The notes under the pieces are model-generated. The model worked only from the letters and a program-made list of their open reading frames with translations. It made no database searches and was not told the DNA's origin. Below, one piece after another: positions 37,620-50,500 of a stretch of DNA of 64,000 nt (position 1 is its first letter; every line of letters begins with the position of its first letter). Source of the DNA: Struthio camelus (Eukaryota > Chordata > Aves > Struthioniformes > Struthionidae); assembly GCF_040807025.1 (NCBI RefSeq), contig NC_090944.1, positions 118,250,738-118,314,737 of the forward strand, read 5' to 3'. Made by a program: the position numbers and the translations under genes.

Positions 37620-37800
37620 TATCTGATGTTTTGATGAGATAGGCAAGTATTTTCATTCCTACTTTCTAGAGGGAGAAAATGGGGCAACGATGACAAGCAT
37701 CGTTGCTTAAATCCGTGCCAGTTAAGTTGACACAGAGCTGGAAATGGGACTCAGAAGGCCAGAGTTAGACCCTTCGCCTTAGCAGCAGGCCCATCCTTCC
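37620..37800. repeat. MIR/L2-type remnant
   Basis: GATGAGATAGGCAAGTATTTTCATTCC, AGGGAGAAAATGGGGCAACG, then GACACAGAGCTGGAAATGGG and GACTCAGAAGGCC follow the MIR/L2 tail order (GAGGTAGGTAAGTATT ... GGGGAAACTGAGG ... CAGAGCTGGGAATAG). It contains a 9-bp-stem inverted repeat (37684-37692 with 37698-37706). Confidence 0.6.
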
Positions 37801-38242
37801 TCTTTTCTCTGGTGCTTCCTGCAGGTTTGGGTCTGGATCTGTGAAGAAAAGGGGAAGTGAAAGGTAGTTGTGGTCTTGTAACTCTAGCAGAAAGAGGCAG
37901 CTAGCATTCAACAAAAAAATCCTTTATTAAAAAGCTCTATATCCAATCAGTTTCTGCATCATACGGGTCATTGAATAGCACTGTTTCCTTTTAAGAATTA
38001 TATTAGGGACAAGATAATACTGATAGTTTTATCAGACTGATGGTGGAGAAAAGCTAAGATTAAGCAGCAATCATTTACTGGTCATTCAGCAACTAATTAG
38101 GATGCACACGAAAGGGATAAATTGTGAATGAGGCTGTTTACGGGCAGTCAGACACGCCTGCTAGCCAGCTCTGTGTAGTTTGTACCTTCCCAGGGGGCCT
38201 GAGTCTCCTATACCACTGTCACACCATCACAACCACACTAAT

Positions 38243-38345
38243 TTCAGAGAATCAGAAGGTCATTCAGGTTGGCAGAGATCTCTGGGGGGGGTCACATGGC
38301 GCAGCCTCCTACTCACAGCAGGGCCAGCCCCAAAGTTGCACCCGA
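38243..38345 (-). repeat. CR1 LINE 3'-end remnant
   Basis: AGAATCAGAAGGTCATTCAGG, then TTGGCAGAGATCTCTGG, then GCAGCCTCCTACTCACAGC and AGGGCCAGCCCCAAAGTT matches the reverse complement of CR1 3' ends (AATCATAGAATCA ... GGTTGGAA ... CCTCTGG ... CCTCCTGCTCAAAGCAGGGCCAAC). The element reads on the minus strand. The remnant may continue with more divergence to about 38560. A 7-bp stem hairpin (38430-38436 with 38443-38449) lies in that tail. Confidence 0.75.
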
Positions 38346-41300
38346 CCTTGCAGTCGCATCGGATTGCTCAGCTTCTTCTGCAGAGTTTTACCATTGTAAA
38401 GGGGTGAAGGAGCGGGGAGGCTATTCCAAATACGGCCATCAAGCCGTATGGGACGTCCAGGTTGCCAGCTGCCCACCCTGGAAGGGATGTGATGAAGCAT
38501 TTGTGCTTGTGCTGTACAAACTGTTTCCTGCTGCATCCCAACATGTGCAGTCAGTTCTGTGTAAAACCCACCAGTACAGCATCACGAGTCAGAGTCAGGA
38601 TCTTGACGCACCCCATGGAAACAGGTCATCCCTCCCTCTCTTTGTCATGGCACTGGCTGGGGTGTATACTGGGTTTCTCTTTTCCTCATATCTCCTTGCT
38701 TGACAGGAATTTTCATCCAGTAGCTTTCAATCACAAAATACACGCCCCCATCATTTTTGGACACGTTCCCAAATTAATTTCAGGCCCTCAGTAGTTATAG
38801 AGTAGATATTTTGAGCAGGTGGAATGCAAAAGAAAATCCACATGGAACAATATGCCTTGCAGCTGGCATCTCAAGTGAACGAAATCACGGCATGGCCCAG
38901 ATTTTCTGCAACTGCCCTGGGAAAGGCTTTTCAAGAGCCACTGTCTTGTGAGCGTTTCTGCTGAGCTGCATTCATTGAAGTCTCTTCCTAATCTCCAGTG
39001 AATATTTGCCCAAGGCCCATAACCCCCATCTTGAAATTATCATGAGACTGAAATCCTCTAATAAAGGCAGGCATCAGATTAGGGGAGCAAAAAGCTATCA
39101 GAAGTCAGAGTTGAAATATACTGCAGGTTCAAACAGATTTATCCACTTCATTTTCCTGTATTCCGTTGCTATCAGCAGATCACACTTCCCAGTAGCGTTA
39201 TGGCTAGAACATACACACAAGCTGTGAGGTTTGTGGAGACAAGGGCTCTGCCCTCGTCCGGGCTCAGAACTGAGACCCTGGTTCAGCTGCTCATCCTCTG
39301 TAGCAGCCTCAGGGAAGACCGGTGGGACCATCCAGGTGCATCTCCCCTGGTCATACCTTGGGCTCCCTCCAGCACCCTCAGCACCTGCGGCGGCGACTGC
39401 TGCTCCCTGCTCCCTTCCCTTCCCCCTGTGTCGGGGTTGCGCGTTGCCTTGTGGCTCTGCTGCAGTGGAGCGTTTTCACCAAACAGCAGCATTTTCTCAC
39501 TGAAACAAAGGCCTGATGGACTCATTTATATCAAAACAATATCGCGGTTGGGGAAGTTTTCATAAAGGGCCTGAAAACTCTTTTCCAAACTTTCAAAGAT
39601 TGATTTTCAGCTCACAGTGATTTTTATCTCTTGTCTCCCTGCTCTGCATTAGAAGCATTAGTTACACAGGCAACAACCTCCTTGTCGTTATGGACTGCAT
39701 CCTATCCGATTTGGAAACACAAATGACAATTCCTTTGATCCTTCCGAGCTAATTAAGGCTAGATGGTAACAGAAAAGGAAAGCAATTCAGGGAAACATTG
39801 TATCATATTCCCTACTGTCCCAGAGAGGACGTCCTCCAAACTCATCCCCTTCGGGCAAAAAAAGAAAAAAAAAAAGTGCAGCTGGTTTTGTACAACTGAC
39901 GGGCAAATCTCTGCAGAATTAGAGGCCTGGATCCTGAAAATCCCTACAGAGGTCAGATGATAGCTTCAGGTTGCCTCTCTGAGTGAGGAGGTCGGACAAC
40001 AGTCCGAGCCCGGGGACTCTCCCAGACAACTCCCACCTCACTTTCTCTCTGCTCTGCAAGGAAACTGTTGGCTTCCAGCCCTCAGCACTGGCAGACTGTG
40101 ACACTGCTTTCCAGCTCACCATGTTGAGGGGCGATGGGCAACACAAACAGCAGGAGAAAGCCCAGGAAAGCAAAGGGGCATTCAAAAGACCTCCGGTTGA
40201 AAGCAAGGTGGTGAGGCAAAGTCCAGGAAACTTTGGCCAAAAGCAACCTGGAGCTATGTGCAAAGAAATGAATGGCATTTCTTGCGTTTCTGAACACTTA
40301 GCTGGTTTGATGTTTTATTCCTCTTGGGTTCAGGGAAGTGGACTGCACCAAGGATGCCAGCTGGATTCTCAATTTCTCCATCTAGTGAAAACCAAAAAGA
40401 ACCCAAAGAACCTGATTCGAGCTAACTGCTCCCAAACAAAAACAGGTGTTTAGCTGTGTCCAGGGCACAGTTTAATTTAGAGTTTGGAGAAATTCTTCTC
40501 TGAAACGGAAACCTTTTTCTAGTACTAAATAAACAAAAACTTTCCTTTAAGTAATAATTTATGTTTTGTAGAAAATCAGATTAAAAACACGGAAATCAAA
40601 ACCTGCACCAAATTTCTGCAGTGTGACAGCCTACAAAGTCTTATTTTCCATTTCCTAACTTAAGTATTATTATGCAAATGTTTAAAATCTTTAATAACCT
40701 GGGAAGGCATGGTGGCAGGTAATGACCAAATTCAATGTTAAAAAAAATCGTATTTGATAATTCTGAGCTGCCAAAATTATACTGAAAAGGTTACAGAACT
40801 AGGTATTGCAAGATTTTCATTATTTGGCACCTTAAATAAGTCTCATTAGCAGGAAGGATCTGCATGGCACTGTGACAGCCTTCTGCACAAGAGTGAATTA
40901 GAAGGAGCTAATTTCAGATCAAACTTGCCTGCAACGTTCTGTGGACTTGGACTTGAAAATGTTCCTTCTCATACAGCCATCAAAAAAAGGCTTTTTATAA
41001 CAAACTAATTGTCGGTTTAATCCATGTTTGAGATTATTATTTGTCTATTTGAGGAGAATAACCAACTTGCACTGTGACAAAGGGCTAGAGAAGTAGAAGG
41101 TGTCCTTCTACTTAAGACAAGCAAAAAAGGGATTTCAGAATCGATTTAAAAGGCCTGCCTGAACATAATTTGCTTCCCTATTAGGGAACTGCTAAAAGAT
41201 AATCAATAGCTATATCACCCTTTTATTTTTTTATTTTAGAAGTTTTGAGGCAAGGACGAAACATTATTCTTAGTATGAAAATCCATCAGAACAGAATATA

Positions 41301-44300
41301 TTTGAAACAATCCCAAGCACTGAAAATATTTTAACAAGTCATAGTAGTAGTACATTCTTCCCTGCATGTCTGTTAGATGACATTTGTGAGAAAGTAACTC
41401 AAAGAGTACTGGGCTCTCCCTGATGTATTAAACAGAGCACATAAACCAGTGGATCTAAACACTAATGTATGATTTTTTAAAATTCTTATTATTAGGAAAG
41501 TCAATAAATGAATCCACTCCAGTGCACGAGCACCGGGGCCCTCCGGAGAGCCACTGCACTGCAGGACCAGGTGTCTCCTGGAAATCTGTGTTATGCCAGG
41601 TGGGGAAAAATGCTCCCCTCTTCTCCCAGCCTCTTGCAAACCCCAGATACTGTCTCTAGAGCTGGAGCTCTGGTACGTTGTTCACCAGGCTGTTACACTG
41701 CGGCTGCACGGCCGACCTGCGCGTTCAGCACACGCCAGCCCATTCCCCCTAAATCACACTGTCTGCTCTCGGGCACTGTTGTTAAATGAGTTCTTGAGTG
41801 GCTTTAATTACATTGTTTTAAAATGGAACTTTATTTTTCTTCTCTCCATATGACGTCCTGAATGTACCAAATAGCGTGAGATTTGCAGTAAAAGCAGAAA
41901 AGGCACCAGCAGTCGTCATCTCAGGTGTGTTTTTCTCACAGCCTGCACCTGTCAAACTGTGTTCAAGTGACTCACTACCATAAACGAATCCAGAGGCTTA
42001 CGTAACCTCTATAAGGAAAATTAAAAAAAGACAGAAGCTACCAAATTCAGTAAATAAAACTTTCTAGGCCTCTTTGGTCTGGAAATGTGTTTTTCTGGAC
42101 ATTGACATCTGGTACTGATTAGTACAAGGGAAGGTGCATATACTGGAGCACATTCAAGTTAGCTAGAAAGCTGTAGTTACTTCCAGTGTTTAAAAGCTTG
42201 TCTGTGTATTGGAAAAAAAAAAAAAAAGCCCAAATTTCAAAATTTCCGAAGAGCTGGAAATTTTCTTTTAAAAAAATCACTTCAGAAGCATAGAAATATC
42301 TTGCTTCTGTAAAGATATCATATAATGCCTTCATCTCATCAAAACAAAGTAGTTTGGCATTGATCAAAACACAACGAGGATATTGAAGTGACTGCACTTC
42401 CCTCCTCCCGCCCCTTTAACGTGGCTGTGCTCTCACAAAATATTTCCATTTTGACAGACTCCATTTTCTGATGCAAATTTGGCTCAGAGAAAAAGCTTGG
42501 AGCCAGCTCCAGGGAAAATAGCTTTAGAAGATCCACATCACCACACACATACGCAAAGGCTGACCACTGTCCTGTCAGAAAACGGGTACAAATTCAAGGC
42601 AAGTGTGCAACAGAAGACTAGGCTGCTTTTTACGATGGGTGCAAGAGTCTCGCTCTTGTTTTTCATGTCCCTAGGTAGCAGTTTCCTCGCACGTACTCAG
42701 ATTGCAAGTTCTTTTTCTTAGCTGCGCTCTGGGCTGCGTGGAGACTACTGCAACGTACACACTAAATAGCCATTGGCAGCATAATATAATCACCCAGGAA
42801 TGCACCGGTTGTCACATGGTGCTTTGCTCAATACAGCTGTTAACTAGCTCAGCCGAACAATAAACATTTGAAGTATTACAAATGTTCTTCAAGGGGGAAG
42901 GTTTGTTATTAATGTAAATACAAAAGGACTCTTGAAACAGCCCAAAGACTTCAGCTTCACTTGAGGAGTGCACAAAGTTATGAAGCTACAGAATACAGAA
43001 GTTAAAAACCAAGACATTATTTCCCTATTATTCAAGCAGTGAGAACTCATTTAAAAATATCTGTCTGACCTCAGGGGAGTCACAACCACAGAACCCAGCA
43101 GATTAAAGAAAATAAGCTTAAAATACCTTCCTCACGGAGTCATGCATTTCTTTCCTAAACGTAAGAAGTGATGGGTGAACCTCAAAAGGTCCAGAGGTTT
43201 GGACACATCTCCAGAGGGGACAATGCCTTTCTAAAATCTCCCTCATGGGAGACTTCCACTCATACTTATTAGGAACAAAGATTACGGTAAAGTTTGAGCA
43301 TATTTCCTTGCACTGCCAACCTAAGTCCTTCATTACCTATTTGCCCACACCAGTTCTCACTAACAAAAATATTCAAATCTACAAATCCAATACCACTAAC
43401 ATCAATATTGGCCAGACCACAGAGGAGGTCAGAAGCTGTAAGCAGCCCATAGAAGGTTGTTCGGATGGCATTTTCCATTAAGAGTCGTGGGAGAGATGGA
43501 AAACATTAAAGAGCCACAAAATGAAAGAAAACAAAAGAAGTAGGGTTTCCTGGAGGGTGTAGTTTTCCCCATGATAGATATTCTTCCCATCATGCCGGGC
43601 TACCAATAGCACAGAAACTATCATTTGCACAGGAACCAGACTGCAACTATTTTTTTTTAATTTGTATCAGCTTTGAATTACGTGTATTCTGGCATGGGCT
43701 TTAGAAGTAGGTAAAACCTAGCAGCAGCAGTGGCTTACAAATCGGCTATCATCGATGCTTCTGTCAACAGAAACCTTTAATTAAAGCACTGAGTTACACA
43801 GGTTCTAGTTACCATACAGCTAGCAACATCTTCAAATATTTGGATTGTAAGCAATCTTCTTAACTTGGAGATAGGCATCATCTTTCCTACTTCAAGTTGA
43901 AGGCTTTGTAGGCATTTTGTAGGTGTCTGGCAATTCCTTAAATATGGAATGACAGAAAGAAGTGCAGAGAAAGCCTTGCAGCTCAGCAATAAAGTAGCTC
44001 AGGGAAAACACAATAGACGTGCAATGATTTGCAATCTTTTATTTTCCTGTTTTGGGATCAAACTCTAGGATAGCTGCACTTATATTATCTCAGACCCAGA
44101 TTTGATGGCACATTAAGCCATGAAGTTCATTTATGCTCTAGTTGAAAGTACAAAAAGTTGCTGATTTTACAGTACTTACTAGCCAGCTGCTTTTAATTGT
44201 GCAGAGCTATTTATTTATACAAGATATCATAAGCGTCCTATTTAATCTTACTCTTCAGATTCAGGAGAAAGGACTTGCATGTTAAATAAAGGGCACTAGT

Positions 44301-44699
44301 CATTAGAAAACATATTTATGGAGGAAAAGAACAACTAAGTAGATTCCTATTAGCTAGATTAAAAATATTATTACACATACTAAATCTGTAACTATTTTGA
44401 TGAGTATGTAATAAGCATCTATTAAATCTAAATAGACTGAGCCTGCTAAAACTCTCTAAAGGCCAGATGTAAAATGGTATTTAGACTCCCTATCAAGTCA
44501 CTTTAAATTCCTATCTATCTCAAATCAATAGAATTTTGTATACTTAAAGCTCATTACAGGTATCCACCATTTATGATTTCTGCCCCTTATTCCTCTACCT
44601 TCAGTCACAAAGCACTGGGCTAATAAAATCGCCTGTGGTCTATAATACAATGTTAAAATATAAACTGAAGAAAACTCCTCTTATCAAATAGCCAGCAAG

Positions 44700-44875
44700 A
44701 CAAGCGAGTGTTACAGAACAGAAGCCCTTACATGCCTGTGGAGCTAGCAGTAGACCAGCGATCTGTACTCTGCTATTAGATCTGACACCAACTTTTTGCT
44801 GTGCTTGGGGCAAATTCCCCAAAGTTCTATTTCCAGGTTATTCAGACAACTCAAGGTACAGATAAATACTAAGTG
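44700..44875. repeat. MIR/L2-type remnant (opposite orientation)
   Basis: ACACCAACTTTTTGCTGTGC, TTGGGGCAAATTCCCC, AAAGTTCT ... CAGGTTATTC resembles the opposite strand of MIR/L2 (CCAACTTTGCTGTGACCTTGGGCAAATCACTTAA ... CCTCAGTTTC). Confidence 0.5.
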
Positions 44876-45919
44876 GGATTCAGGTTAAGCTCTATTGAAA
44901 CCCTGAAACCTTACCTATTCAATTGCGGGGGAGGAGGGGGAATGTCAAAGGATTGCTTTCCTGATGTTAGAGGTCTGGATATCTTTAGAAACCCTGCCTT
45001 CATCCAATACTATAAAATAATTATATCTACCCATTTCAAAACATGCTGTGAGATCTCTAGATTTAGGTTTTACTTTAAAGAAGCATTTCAGCAGATTTGA
45101 GGCATCCAAATTTAAAACTGTGAGCCAAAAATAAGTAAGAACAAGCCCTACCTGCTCTTAAGCCCTGGAGGAACCCAAGTTCATGAAATCTGTGTTGGAC
45201 TGCAAATTCCTCACATTCCTAGAGAGCAGCTTTCTGTCTGTGCATGACGAGAGCTGCCCTAGGATGAGCAGTTTGATACTCTCTACCCTAAACCTCATCT
45301 ATAGACTAGATATCTCCTCCATCCTCCTTGAGGAATGGATCCAGGAGGCATGTCAGTCCTCACAAAGTACGAATGTGATCATCACCTCTCAAAAATGAAA
45401 CTGTAGGGATGTCACCTCCTCCTCTAGCCTTTGTATATTAATGTCATTAGAGCAGTTGACCAGAAAGGGGAGATTCAGAGTCTTTCTCAGCCCAGGGGCA
45501 TCCCGAACCTACCTCGTCATGAAGCATTTAATCACCTAAACTTACTACAAATTAGGAAGAGATTGGTAGAGAAGGGAAACAAACACAAGAACAGCTCTTC
45601 ACCTCTCCCCTTGGAGCTCTGGCACCATGGAACAAAAAACATAAAGGAGAACCTAAGTCTGTAGCCTAGTCAGGATGGACGTCAGGGGTGGGAGGGAAGG
45701 GGGTGTTCTAGGTCCTGATCCCTGCTCCTAGGGTTGAGCACTGAATGTGAAGTGTAGAAACCGCCACTGAAGCAGCTCCAATCTGGGCCAAAGCCTAAGA
45801 GGATATTATTAAAATGCAACAGACACTGCTTCATTAAGATCTATCCAGCACAAAGTGCCCTATTTTGCAGAGCTGGGCACAAGGCACGTTGTCCTGGAAG
45901 GTTTTTAAAGGATTGCAGT

Positions 45920-45985
45920 ATGATCCAGAGCCCATTCACCTCAATGGAAAGTTTTCCACTGACTCATCAAGGCTGGATCAGGTCA
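45920..45985. repeat. Ancient dispersed-repeat fragment
   Basis: TGATCCAGAGCCCATT, CACCTCAATGGAAAG, then GGCTGGATCAGG. TGATCCA and TGGATCA form inverted ends around a CAATGG core, as in a family common in sauropsid intergenic DNA. Confidence 0.4.
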
Positions 45986-47467
45986 TCACGGCAACAGGTT
46001 TTGCTATATACTCAGGTACATCACTGATTCTGGAGCGCCCAGCACACTGCCACACATACATTTCTGTGTTATGCCATAGTGCAAATAAATGCAATGAACG
46101 TTATTTGTTTAGTGAAGCATCCCACAGGCAGACAGAAACTCCATTTCCAGCATCACCCTTAGGCAAGTGACTTTTACTTGCCAAAGGTGTCACTGAAATA
46201 CCCACAAATTTCTCTGTATTTGGGGACTCCCTGTAATAGCCGTGCTTCTGTTTTTTGTGGGCTTCACCTTTAAATCCTTAATCGCTCTACTAGCTAGAAA
46301 AGCAAGAACACATTTTGTGTTCAAATCAGTGTAGATATATAACGTTTTTCCAGACTCCTGTTTTCTTCCTCTTGTTCATCTCCCACAGCTATGAAGGCGC
46401 CCTCCTCTAATTAAAACCATCCATTTGCTCCTTGTGTACAGAGAAATATAACACAGCAGGAAACAACTGTCATATCAGATACCGCTCTATGGTAATTGTG
46501 GTTAAATACTGACTTTTTAATGGTAACTTACTTATAAAGGTTTGGCAACAGACGCAAAAAAAAGTAATCACTTTTTCTGGAGGCCTACCAAAATGGCAGA
46601 TTTCCCAAGTCAATCAGTCCACCCAGAGACTGGGAATGCAGAAAGCAATTTAGCACTGCAAGGAATATGACAATCTATTTATAACGGCACTGTGTGCGAG
46701 GCCGAGAGGAGAAACTGCAGCTGTCGTATATGGATTATAAGTGACTGACTGTTTCTAACACAATGTATTGATATATCAGGAGGAAGTACAAGTTTAGCCA
46801 TCTGAATGATTCTCTTCCCATTGTATAAGTGTGTTCCCAGCTTTAAAAAAAATCAGGCACGATCGCTAAAAATGCCATTTTGTGATGTCTTCCTTGACAT
46901 GCCTATGTAGCCTTTGCTAATGCCAGCAGGGACTAAGCGTGTAGGAGCCCATCCAGCCTTTGTTAAAATGAATGGAAAAGCTGTCCTTAGTTTCGGAAGA
47001 CCCCAGAGGAGCATCCTCAAGGACAGACCGCATCCCTAAATGTTAATTCATACTCCTTTCTCTTCAGTTTTTGTAGAAGTTTCATTTCCCATTTCCTTAT
47101 TTACTTCTTTTCAAACTGCTATACTTCCACGGGCTATTAAATAACAGTCCCCTCCATCCTAAGTGATGGCTGCTTTCCAGTGCAGGAAAGTGAACGGTTG
47201 CTGTATACTATGTACAGCATATTACCCATGTCAGACATTATAAAGGCTATTATGTTTAGAGACATGGGCAGAAAAGTTAGCAAATAGCAAAATCCTCAGA
47301 GCACCAAAAGTCAAGGGACTTTGGAGAACCCAGAACCCAGCAGCTGCCCCACTCATGGCAGGTGGGTACCCACGCTGTGCTTTTCGCCCCAGTGTGAAAG
47401 GGCCCAAGGCTACAGCAGGCAGAGTGGGATTTCTGTGTATTGTGTATTCAAGGGTGAATATTTCTTG

Positions 47468-47550
47468 TTAAGACTGAAACAGAAAACAAATTTCTTAATT
47501 AAGAAATTTAATTAAGAAATTAAATTTCTTTTAAGACTAAAACAGAAAAC
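47468..47550. repeat. 20-bp direct repeats flanking nested palindromes
   Basis: TTAAGACTGAAACAGAAAAC (47468-47487) recurs as TTAAGACTAAAACAGAAAAC (47531-47550), one mismatch. The 43 bp between them are AT-only except scattered C/G and include a perfect 22-bp palindrome (47488-47509) and a second near-palindrome (47514-47530). Confidence 0.9.
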
Positions 47551-50500
47551 GTGCTTAGTGAAATATGCTTTATCAAGTAGGATGCTAAGCACCATTTTGC
47601 TGTTAGTATAGGCAAGGGGACTTTTACCTAAACTTATACTCACTGGATGTGGTTAACCATGACACAGTGCATAGGTACCTCCTAAATCTGTGTTCATTCT
47701 TTCTCTGCAAGAAGATAATCTAGTTCTAATGACTTATTTCCCACATTCTTACCTTGGATGTAGTCATCTGTAATCTGGGATGGAAAGAAAAGTCTGATGG
47801 AGAAGTCTCTCCCATTTAAATAGCGGTATTTTATATCCTTTATACTCTTGGAGCATGCGTTTTCCATGGTTGTTTGAGCACACTCACCCCAGAGCAATGG
47901 GAAAAAAATCTAGTCCTCAGCATGTCCATCCAACTACCCTGACTTGCTCAAAATCAAAAATCAACAGAAATTCAGGTAACCCTTTGGTCTCTTGATTATC
48001 GTTTGAGGCACCCAAGTAAGTAACCTGTCTCCAACTACTCTGCGTTCTCCCATCAGCTCTAGATCCTTCTCTAATATGAGGAAGGTCTGATGCACACACT
48101 GACACTAGCAGTGGTTAGTCCACTGGCCTATTTTCAGCTGTCACTGTATGTCTTCAATATGTGCCATTTCCACACCTTTTCTGCTCAAATGAAAGCCCTC
48201 CCTCCAAATATATGGCAGACCTGCTGCAGTTCCAGCTGTTGACATACATAGACAACATTACACAGCAGGGGGGCACCCATAGTATTGACACAAAACTGAA
48301 GTAGACAGCAACACATCTGTAAAGGATGTGTTGGTACCAGATAAGGCATCAGACTACGGCAATTCAGCTACCAGCAGTCCTTCATTCTTGCCTTGCTCTA
48401 GCAGAGGAAGTCACCTATCTGCGCAAACCCTGCAGATGGAAGAGTTTTTCTTCTTTCTGTTACAGCTTCTCTGATACAGTCAGGTGTAGTAATAAGTGTG
48501 CCTACTCTCCCAGCCTTGCACAGTGGCACGGGGTGAAAATCACCTTTTGTTACATCCTAGATGGGCCATGGGAATAAGATACTTAGGTAAGATGGGAAAG
48601 TACAGTCCTGGCGGACTGTATTCTTTCTGTGCAAGGAAGGCGAGATCCTCTTCACCTTTCATCAGCACCTTTCATAATTTATACAATGTTCAGAGACAGA
48701 ACTATAATTGCAGAACCCTCTGGAAACCTCAAGTCAGTTCCACAGCTCTACAGCATGCACTAATTCCCTCCAGAATGGCCAAGACATACCAGCACACACA
48801 CAGATGGTCTGAATACATCAAACAGTGATAACAAGAAGCCAGTGCAATTATTCTTCACAGTTTAACACTGAAGAATGAATTAAAGCAGTGCTTTAAAATT
48901 AAAACTAAATAATTGATAGCATTAAAGTTGCCTTTACCCTTTCAGATTAGTGCAATGAAGCTTTACTGCAATTAAAATTAGACCCAATAGGTTTTTGGTA
49001 AACTAAATAAAAGATTTAAACATTAACTACCCTTTGGCATCATATAAACTGTGGGACCTGGGAGCTTGCAGGTCCATAAATCGGGCCATGACCCATGTCC
49101 ATGCTGGAAGGGGCCCAAGCGTGTAGGATTTCTTCTCCCGCTCCTTCTCAATGGCCTGTTAACTACACAGATTGTAGTATAGTGATTGCTGTGAGCATTC
49201 GAGGTGAAGCACCCTGTTTCTGGGTGCTGTGAGAAGGCCCACAGCAATCACAGCTCTGCAGTCCCCTCACCAGCTTGCATGCAACCCCAATCCCTTCCCT
49301 AAGCCAAAGGGAAGAAAGTAAGCCTTAGCCCATGGCTCAGAGTCCATCCTTGGTAGGAAATTTTCCTCAGTACTCTACTCCCTTCAGGTGCAGGATCGTA
49401 GCAAAAATATCTGGCGTAATCTTGCATAACTAATATCTGGCACAGCATCTGCTTTCTGCCTGAAATTCAAGAGCTTCATCTTAGAAGACTTCCCAATTGC
49501 CCTCTGAAAGAAAGAATGATAGTTATGATCAAGCCTTTGGTTGGGATGAACAGGTACAAAAACACATGGACATTCACAGGAGCAGACATTTACCCCACTG
49601 ATTCTCATATTCCTTTCACCTAAATACAGTGACAGCTGTCTTACATAGTAGTGTCTCTCAATTGCACCGCATCAGCGGTTAAATCCAGGTATGCAGGATG
49701 AAAAACATACTGAGAGGCCAGTATGCACCCTGGTAAAAAGTGCCCACACGAAGATGAAGGAGACTCCATTTTAATAGCAGGATCCTGCATCTCTCTCAAG
49801 TGCAGTCTTTTTATTAGTCATATTTGGTGAGTGCCAAGAATCTAGCTACAAAGAAAACTGTACAACTCAGACATGGAAAAAGTTAGCTCTTTGTGGTATC
49901 ACATTTTAAATGAAAAACCACTTCCTCTCCTGCATAGCAAAGCAAGAAAGCGTAGGCTTCAGTTTTTATCAGTCACTGTATCTGCGCCTTCACAATAAGC
50001 TTAAAGTTTGTGAGCCAAAAATTTGAGGTGCATGGTCTGAATCTTTCTCTTTTTTACATTCATGTAAATTTGAAATATGTATAACTTCAGGGGAGTTTAC
50101 AATGTTGGAAATAATGAATGCTGGAATTTTGTCTTTTTCATTCAAGAAGCAAGAACCATCTCCTAGAAAAATATGCTTTCTCTTAAGGAGGTTCAGGAGG
50201 TATTTTTAAAGCTATGTGAACAAATTATATTGGGTTTCATTGTGCTGCTGCACATGGGCTCAAGGGGGGTTGCAAGTCCGTTTGGTTATTAGCTCACTGG
50301 GCTGATGGCACAGCTCTATAATGGCAGTGGTCTACCCTGGAGCAGAGGAAGCGTTAAGTGTTGCTCACAGCCCTTCTAGCTGGTCCCTTTGAGTCGCCGC
50401 TAGAGTCTGTCTTGACCAATTAAAGAACCAACCTTTTCCTCTTTTGGCACTTTGAGTTACTACTACTATAGCAGAAAAACATGAGTATTCATTTAAGACT

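Larger units (their letters stand above)
16431..38242. other. Intergenic sequence upstream of DUSP10, proximal part
   Basis: No gene is recognised on either strand. Open frames are short and domain-free, and I saw no tRNA or other structured RNA gene. Contents: MIR/L2-type fragments (20110-20335, 28075-28165, 37620-37800), small tandem duplications (20229-20272, 26521-26545), CA and AT/AC microsatellites (28845-28893, 31592-31646), an orphan CpG cluster (29738-29835), a 22-bp palindrome (34229-34250) and a dispersed-repeat fragment (33730-33792). Many AT-rich non-repetitive stretches could be conserved regulatory DNA, which needs alignment to judge. Confidence 0.75.

Noticed and set aside
38269..38703. 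144-codon plus-strand open frame
   Set aside because: It begins inside a CR1 remnant on the opposite strand and has no family resemblance.
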